Shown here piece by piece: positions 58,371 to 64,000 of a stretch of DNA of 64,000 nucleotides; position 1 is the first letter of the stretch, and each line of letters opens with the position of its first letter. The DNA is taken from positions 186,001 through 250,000 of the forward strand of contig JAMDHS010000003.1 in assembly GCA_029717555.1 (NCBI GenBank), in the 5' to 3' direction. This DNA is from Peribolospora baueri. Its lineage: Eukaryota; Basidiomycota; Peribolosporomycetes; Peribolosporales; Peribolosporaceae. The position numbers were made by a program, and so were the translations under genes. The notes below the pieces were generated by a model. That model was not told the origin of the DNA. It made no database searches and saw only the letters and a program-made list of their open reading frames with translations.

Positions 58371-59197
58371 TCTGAAAAAGGGGGGAAACGGGATAGAGAA
58401 GGAAAAAGGCGGGAGGACAGGAGGAGGAGGGAAGGAGGATGGGCCGAGGTGAGAAACTGGCCTTGGTGGGGCCTTGCTCTGCCCTTTCTATGTGTTTGGG
58501 CTTCCCCGTCTTCCTTCCTCCTTCGTCCCTGGCCCTGACTGGGGAAGCAGCGGGACTAGACTAGATTGTTACGCATTACCCATGAAGAAGGCGGTGCGAG
58601 AGCGCCACCTGGGCGCGGACGCCATGATATCAGGTTAAGTTCGACATGGAGGGCTGACTTGACTGGCCGGCGGCAAGCGATAAGCCCTTATCGCTCGCCC
58701 TGCTGCGGCGAGAGGGGTCAGACAAGATCCGACCGAGGTAGGCGAACTCAGCTGGCACTTGATCTCATTTTGGGGTGTGCGGTCGTTTGAGGACGGTCGC
58801 TGCCCAGCCATGGTGAGGAACGAGGGCGGAGCAGGTGATCACTCTCTTGCACTCTTTGTTCTCTTTCTTGCCTTTACTTGCGTCGCTTCTTCAGTCTCGA
58901 GTACCCAGCGGCGCAACCCTCTCGGAAGGGGGGAAAGAGGGTGGGGACAGTAAAGGCGGAAGAAGATGCCGATGGCGTGGGTCTTCGCATTTGCGACGAC
59001 CCTTTAGAGGCCGCCGTAAACATGAGACGGTCTTGCTTAACGCCTTCCTTCTCCCTCCCTGGCGCACCAAGTGAGTTCAGGAGCAGACCCGCCCTCCAGT
59101 CTCCTCGCTAAGACCACCCCGGAACAACGGGCAAGCAGACCAGCAACTCGCTCTGCTCTTCCAGTCGACTACCCCACCACAATCGCAGACCTATGCC
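58371..59197. promoter_or_regulatory. Divergent promoter of the NCS1 permease and DCG1-like racemase
   Basis: An 827-bp shared upstream region. It carries the palindromic GATA site at 58676-58695. A well-formed intron (GTGAGT at 59071, CCAG ending 59164) sits just before the racemase ATG. It is not in coding phase with that ATG, so it probably lies in the 5' UTR. Confidence 0.65.
58676..58695. promoter_or_regulatory. Palindromic double GATA site (GATAAG / CTTATC)
   Basis: The two 9-bp arms AGCGATAAG and CTTATCGCT are perfect reverse complements separated by CC. Each holds a full GATAAG, the consensus for fungal nitrogen-catabolite GATA activators (AreA, Gln3 and Nit2 class). I saw no other full GATAAG in this promoter. 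It lies about 310 bp from the permease ATG and 500 bp from the racemase ATG. Confidence 0.7.
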
Positions 59198-60166
59198 ATG
59201 CATCACATCCTCTTCATAAACCCCAACTCGTCCGCTTCGCTCACCCAGGAGCTCGAGCGCAACCTCAAATCTCCAAAGCTCGGCCTGACAGCGACGACGC
59301 GCGCGGAGGACGTGGAAATAGACTTCTACACCGCTCCCGCGCCTTCGCCTTCTAGCATTGATGGGCCCGAGCAAGCGGAAAAGAGCTCCGACGTCGTCTT
59401 GGCCGCTTTCGGATTCGCGACCAGCGCAAGCGACGGTGAAGACGGCACCATGACGGTCATCGACGGCGTCCGAATCGCCCAAGCCCAGCTTCCCCGCCCA
59501 CTGAGGGAGTACGAAGCGATCATAGTCGCCTGCTACTCTCCTCACCCACTCGTCCCTTCTTTGCGCTCCCGTCTTTCGTCCCCGTCAGCCGCCCCGCCAG
59601 TGCGCGTCCCGCACGTCCTGGGCATCTTCGAATCCTCTATCGGCGCGGCCTTGCGATCGGGAGGGACGTTTGGCATCGTAACTACCGGCAAGCAATGGGA
59701 GCCTGTGCTGCTCGACGGCGCGCGGAAGGTTATGACGGACATGGGAGCGACGGCGTCGGATGGGAGCAAGGCCGGATGCGTGGGCGTGAGAGGCAGTGGA
59801 GTGGGAGTGCTGGATCTGGTGTCCGACGAGGCGGAGCCGGCAGACTCGGACAGCCAGACTGAACAGGGACGGAACCCGTCTTTACCCGGTAGCACCGACG
59901 TACGCCCACCGACGTCGATGCTGACCGCCTCGCTCGACCTCGTCCTGCATGCGCATGCAGAGGTCATCGTCGTAGGCTGTGCCGGCATGTCTCCCGTCGC
60001 CGAGCCTCTGGAGAAGGCCATCCAGTCTTCCCTTCAGGACGCAAGTCAAGACAATGCGCGCGATGAGAGAGGCGGAGGCGAGCCGCGCCGCGTACCGGTC
60101 GTGGACGGGGTCAAGGCGGCGATCGAGTGGGCGGTCGAGTTGGTAAAGGGAGAGGAGAGTAAGTAG
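59198..60166 (+). CDS. DCG1: Asp/Glu/hydantoin racemase family protein (Dcg1-like)
   Basis: 322 residues from one coding exon, beginning MHHILFINPNSSASLTQEL. INPNSS is the signature of the hydantoin-racemase branch. The two catalytic cysteines of this two-base racemase family are present: Cys112 in IIVACYSPHPL and Cys261 in VIVVGCAGMSP. Between them, FESSIGAALRSGGTFGIVTT and GKQWEP form the substrate-loop region. The protein is longer than the 240 or so residues typical, because of Ser/Pro-rich insertions near 45-65 and 205-240. Yeast DCG1 lies in the DAL allantoin cluster and is nitrogen-repressed but has no proven reaction. Here it faces a Fur-type permease across a GATA-site promoter, supporting a role in hydantoin, allantoin or related ureide use. 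Confidence 0.92.
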   Translation: MHHILFINPNSSASLTQELERNLKSPKLGLTATTRAEDVEIDFYTAPAPSPSSIDGPEQAEKSSDVVLAAFGFATSASDGEDGTMTVIDGVRIAQAQLPRPLREYEAIIVACYSPHPLVPSLRSRLSSPSAAPPVRVPHVLGIFESSIGAALRSGGTFGIVTTGKQWEPVLLDGARKVMTDMGATASDGSKAGCVGVRGSGVGVLDLVSDEAEPADSDSQTEQGRNPSLPGSTDVRPPTSMLTASLDLVLHAHAEVIVVGCAGMSPVAEPLEKAIQSSLQDASQDNARDERGGGEPRRVPVVDGVKAAIEWAVELVKGEESK

Positions 60167-60593
60167 GACCACTCGATGGACTTTTCCGAGGTCGGAGACG
60201 TGGGCGTGGGAGGAATTGAGGTGAGATTGTTGGATCTGTTACCGGAGAATTGGACGCGGCCAGGCAGCAACCGTCTCCGTCTGGGTCTGGATCCAGCGGC
60301 ATCTATAGCTCGTCACCGGCGTCGGTGCCGAACGATGCCTCGCTCAGCTTTTCCTCGAATCTGTCGCACGTCCTCCTGGTTCGTCTTTGTCCCGTGGGAA
60401 CCCAATGCCTGGCTCGTATAGGTCGTTTGCCGGCGTCGTCGTGTTCTGCAACGCATTTTCGAGGCTCTTTTCTTTTGGTTGTCCCTCAACCCTACGAGTA
60501 CCCTCACGGACCAAGAGGCTCAAGAAACGGACGTGGTGCCATCCTTCATCTACGTTGCAGGAAGAAGAGCACGGCGACAGGGGGACGAACTAA
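60167..60593. other. Convergent spacer between DCG1 and ISA2
   Basis: 427 bp holding two 3' ends. A plus-strand chain of frames beginning at 60176 looks weakly coding but was rejected as a gene (see rejected items). Confidence 0.4.
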
Positions 60594-61786
60594 TCAAATC
60601 TTGGGCTCCCAAGAAACACCGCAGCCGCACCCAGATCCTTTGGCCTGAGGGTTATTTCGAATGACGAACTGGGATCCGATGAGCTCTGTCACAAAATCTA
60701 TCGTGGAGCCCTTAATGAGGTTGAGAGAGATGCTGTCCACTAGGAGGGTCGCGGAGGGTGGTTGGGACTCGGTGGAGAGGCTGGCGGTAAAGGCGCTATC
60801 AGGGAGGATGGGAACAAGGGGTCAGGAATTCAAGTCGTTCATAGACTCAACAAATATTGACGCACGGACGATGTGGCAAGCTGTCCCTATGAAAAAATAG
60901 AACTAGACACGAGCTCGTTCAACTCACAAATCATCCTTCTCCTGGTCCGCGGTGTCGGCCAGCTCCATCTTGTACTGGTAACCGTGACATCCTCCAGGCT
61001 CTACGGCGATGCGAAGAGCCAGATTGGGGTTTTGTTCTCGAGTGGAAACGGCTGCCAGCCGCTTTTATAGCGGTGGTGGAGGTGCGCACGAAAGGAGGGA
61101 GGGAAAGACGAGTTGCAGGAACAGTTAGGAGCGAAGGAGGGCCGAAATGGAACATGTCGTTCAGTCAGCGCCTGAGAGATCCGTACGCAGGCACGTACGC
61201 AAAGGCGCACTCGGAGCCATTGGAACACTAGCATAAGTGACAAACTCACCTCCACAGCCCGTTCGGTAAGGATGACGCTCGGCTCCCCATCGCCTTCGTA
61301 AACCTCCGGCTCCTCCGGTTCCGAAGGCGCAGAGACGAGCCTGACTGTGGGGAGCGGCGGTACTTGCGGCGAGGAGGAGAGAGGAGTCTCCTGCGGAGCG
61401 GAGGCGCTGGGGATGGGGTTAGCCGTCATGGCGTAGGTTCGCCGTCCACGGTGGCGCATGCAGGACGCAAAGTCGTGAATGGAGGCGGGTACGACCCTCG
61501 TCCTCGCCCTCGTGCCCGGTGCGAAGCTGCCAAGAGACGTCGTGGCATCGGCCTGTTGACCATACAGGCGTCCGAAAGGAATGCGTTCGCTTCCGGCATC
61601 GTTGTGAGCGTCGTGGCGGGTGAGAGAATGCAAACACCGAGAGGAAACAGTGGAGACGATTGGACTGGCGCCACCGTCACCGCCACGATCGCCGGGGCGG
61701 GAGAGACTGGACTGGAGGGCGCGAGCGGCTCGCCTCGCCGCTGTGAGAGCAACTAATGGACGAGAAGAGGCGAGATGGGCTGACAT
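60594..61786 (-). CDS. ISA2: Mitochondrial iron-sulfur assembly protein Isa2
   Basis: A-type scaffold/carrier of the mitochondrial ISC pathway, which with Isa1 and Iba57 makes [4Fe-4S] clusters. Three exons on the minus strand: 61786-61250, 61061-60928, 60795-60594; 290 residues. The first 120 or so residues are Arg/Ser/Ala-rich with few acids (MSAHLASSRPLVALTAARRA), a mitochondrial presequence plus linker. The domain begins PSVILTERAVERLAAV and continues NPNLALRIAVEPGGCHGYQY, KMELADTADQEKDDFAF, LLVDSISLNLIKGSTIDFVT, ELIGSQFVIRNNPQAKGSG and CGCGVSWEPKI. The three ligand cysteines (GGCHGY and GCGCG) are intact. GCHGYQY marks Isa2 rather than Isa1. Confidence 0.95.
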
Positions 61787-62615
61787 GATCAACCTCAGCA
61801 GATCTGTGGCGAGTGAGACGAAGGAAAGAGAGGGGATGATATCCGTGAGCGTCCAGCCGGGGACGTTCGCGAGAGCGAGCCAGCTCGATCACGCGGCGTT
61901 TAGTGGAGATAGCGGTGGTTGGGCAGTCGGATGCAGGTGAACGGGCACGTGCACGGGCAACCATTTGCCATCCACAGTTGGATGTTTGTCACTCCTGCTG
62001 TCTGCCTCTCCCATCTCCTCTCTAACGTGGGCGATGCTAGCTTTGCCAGGGAGGCTCGTGAAGAGCATGGCAGCAGTACGGGACAGAAGAGATCGCATAT
62101 TGCTTTGCGTGGGAATGCTGACGATGGAATGAGACCCCCTCATGTCTTTTCTCCAAAGTCCCTGTCATCCCCGTTTGTCCAGCCGCGCGTCCATCCAGTT
62201 CTCCAGGTCCTGGGCTTTGAAAATTGTTTGTCGCCGGTCGAGCTGGGTGCGTTTTGCTATGTTTTCACGTTGTCGCCGTTTGGGCAGCGCGTCGGGCAGT
62301 TCGACCAGGATCGCGCTGGCGCACGTATAAAGTCAGGGTCCAGTCCGATCCCTTTCAAGCACGCTTCTCACACGACCCATCCACTCCCCTTTCCCTTCCT
62401 CGGGTCTTTTCTCTTTCTTGTTCCTATTCCCCCTTTCGCTTGCTCTTTTTACTTTCCTTCCTGGTAGCGCGCACAGCCGTCACGCTCGAGGGGAAACCAA
62501 CTTCGCTTTAAAACTCGTTGCACTTGGGCCTACCGCTTGGCCGCTTCGACTGAGCTTTCTCGCCTAAAGCCGATTTGCTTCTGTGCAGCCAGTTTCTTCA
62601 AGGGACCCACCGATC
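61787..62615. promoter_or_regulatory. Divergent intergenic region of ISA2 and the F-box-like gene
   Basis: 829 bp between divergent starts. CT-rich runs at 62380-62460 lead into the F-box-like gene. Frames across it are open but of mixed composition, and no gene is supported. Confidence 0.4.
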
Positions 62616-63954
62616 ATGTCATTCCAGAGGGTACAAGCGGGTGCTCTCCGTCAGCCCACGAGGCGCCGGCTGGTATCCTTGGGTCCTTGCCCAGACCACG
62701 CCCCCGACGTCCCGCCCGGGGGGTTTGTTGCCCACCAACCAACAGAAGCAACGCGGCCGCTGCCTTTACTTCCAATCGAGCTCAAACTCAAGATATTCGA
62801 ATACGCCGCAAGCATCAACTCGCAGACTGCGTTGAACGTTGCGCTCGTCGCGCACTGGACGACCGAAGTGGCCCTCCAAGAGATGTACCGCAGGGTCGTC
62901 TTGCAGTCGACGTCCCAGTACCTCCGCTTCAGTTACCTTTGTAAAGTGGCACGCTGGAGAGAGGTAGATCACAGGACGGCATCGCGACAGGAATTGTTCG
63001 ACAAGCTGCGTTGGTTCCAAGAGAGCTCATCATGGGAGGAGTGGTGTCAGTTCTTGGAAGATGGCGGCAGGCAACGACGTCGCGAACGGGCGTTCAGAGT
63101 CCGAGCGAGGAAGCTCCTCGACCAGATCGAGGAGCTGGTGCTGCTGCCGGTTAGGAAGGGAGAAGTTTTAATTCCTCACAATACTCCCACCCTTTATATG
63201 CTCAGAGACATCTTCGCCACTGTGAGTCGTTGCTCCCTCTCCTTGGACACGCTTTAGAAAACAAATTTTGCTCGCATTCTAACGTTCCCCTTTCTTGATC
63301 ATGCGACGACAGTGTGTCCCCAAAAAGGGCCTCGTCTCTATTCCCTTCAACAACTTCTATACCGGTGGAATAGTTTGGGCTGGCGGCCTGGTTGCCGAAT
63401 CGACTGCCGATTCGCTTGCCGCGGCCGAACGATGGCGCGGACCTGCCTTTATCACCCTCGCAGGTCCGGTCTACGACCTTCATCCTTGGACGAGGGACAT
63501 GACCCATCTGCACCTCGCCGTGATGAGCTGGCCCTGCACAACAAGGAGCATGTTTTTCTACCCCACGAAGTTGACGCACTTGGCTTTTGGCGATGCTTTC
63601 GCCTTTTCCAATCGCCAATCTCTCCAAGGCGTCATGGATATGGTCATCACCTCAGCTATTACCTTGCTTACGGACCGCAGGATGTTTGCGCGCCGGCTGC
63701 ATGTCCTCTTGTTCACATTTCCCCGCGATGCTTTCTATCTAAAGGCGGACCCCGCCCGCATCGTCGCACTCGACTCGGCCCTACGATCGGCCCTGCGGGA
63801 GACCAGGAACACGCTGGAGATAAGGTACGTCGAGCTACCTTGCGCGAGGGAGGACATCCTCACCTGGACCGCCCAGGAAGACGTCGAGGCCATATGGAGG
63901 CTGCCGACGGCGCCGTTCATTCAAGCCGCGCTCAACAGCGCTCATGCCGCATAG
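62616..63954 (+). CDS. F-box-like protein of unknown target
   Basis: Two exons (62616-63221, 63313-63954) encode 415 residues. Near residue 50 the sequence PLLPIELKLKIFEYAASINS, then ALNVALVAHWTTEVALQEMY, has the Leu-Pro-x-Glu-Leu-x-x-x-Ile-phe pattern and the following helix of fungal F-box proteins, which bind Skp1 in SCF ubiquitin ligases. The rest shows repeated short hydrophobic strands (FITLAGPVYDLHPWTRDM, MTHLHLAVMSWP, LTHLAFGDAFAF), as in the irregular leucine-rich halves of basidiomycete F-box families, which are large and fast-evolving. The substrate is unknown. The F-box call is moderate; the gene itself looks real because the exons join in phase at a clean GTGAGT...CAG intron. Confidence 0.7.
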
Positions 63955-64000
63955 GGCCCTCACATCACATCCTTTCGCCGAATCTCAGTCGTCTATTGGT

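Noticed and set aside
58759-59111. Short plus-strand frames in the permease/racemase promoter, one with a signal-peptide-like start
   Set aside because: They do not connect in phase to the racemase ATG and look like a leader; no independent support.
60176-60664. Three plus-strand frames that join in phase through 48-bp and 40-bp gaps, as a possible small gene after DCG1
   Set aside because: The start is 10 bp from the DCG1 stop, the supposed introns are shorter than any other here, and the last frame runs antisense over the ISA2 C-terminus, which explains its coding look.
1-64000. Transposons, virus-like elements, rRNA and riboswitch-like structures
   Set aside because: No transposase, reverse transcriptase, integrase or capsid motif, terminal repeats or rRNA sequence was recognised on either strand.

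Overview
The window is nuclear DNA from a fungus, most likely a GC-rich basidiomycete and plausibly a Pucciniomycotina or Ustilaginomycotina yeast. The evidence is dense genes, many 55-110 bp GT-AG introns per gene, fungal-type orthologues (Cch1, Svp26, Mis6/CENP-I, GH5 cell-wall exoglucanase, Dcg1, Bet4) and GC-rich third codon positions. The species cannot be fixed from the sequence alone. No transposon, virus-like element, rRNA or convincing tRNA was found. It is an ordinary, well-kept chromosomal segment.

Layout, left to right (+ or - strand). 1-770 RPN8 (-, cut by the window edge) is head to head with PRE6 (+, 1205-2983): two proteasome subunits sharing one promoter. 3192-7475 Mis6/CENP-I kinetochore protein (-). 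8259-11007 Ubp3-like deubiquitinase (-), divergent from an R3H-SUZ RNA-binding protein (+, 11895-14245). 14906-17039 squalene epoxidase ERG1 (-), divergent from Rab geranylgeranyltransferase alpha BET4 (+, 17210-19021). 19850-22547 membrane-anchored GH5 exo-beta-1,3-glucanase (-). 22548-25436 is a gene-poor, repeat-rich stretch. 25437-26498 SVP26 (-), divergent from mitochondrial ribosomal protein uL13m (+, 26872-27719). 28074-29837 is an unrecognised single-exon gene (+). 30494-33008 ArsB/CitMHS-type membrane transporter (-), divergent from splicing factor CUS1/SF3B2 (+, 33273-35804). 36478-39080 V-ATPase subunit H (-), divergent from mitochondrial ribosomal protein mL46 (+, 39376-40740). 41233-44953 eIF3a (+). 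45716-54151 the large calcium channel CCH1 (+). 54720-58370 NCS1 nucleobase/allantoin-type permease (-), divergent from a DCG1-like hydantoin racemase (+, 59198-60166). 60594-61786 ISA2 iron-sulfur assembly protein (-). 62616-63954 an F-box-like protein (+).

Most genes are housekeeping and unrelated to their neighbours, but the arrangement is dominated by divergent pairs with short shared promoters. The best candidate for a functional module is the permease plus hydantoin-racemase pair. Its shared promoter holds a perfect 20-bp inverted repeat made of two GATAAG sites, the target of nitrogen-catabolite GATA factors, which suggests a two-gene nitrogen-salvage unit for a hydantoin or ureide. 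RPN8/PRE6 is a second pair with an obvious shared purpose.

Gene structures for PRE6, the R3H-SUZ gene, ERG1, BET4, GH5, MRPL23, CUS1, MRPL17, TIF32, ISA2 and the F-box-like gene were checked by hand: the exon lengths sum to whole codons in each case. The exon structures of CCH1, the Mis6 gene, the UBP3-like gene, VMA13, SVP26 and both transporters are only partly resolved. No database search was run; family calls rest on recognised motifs.
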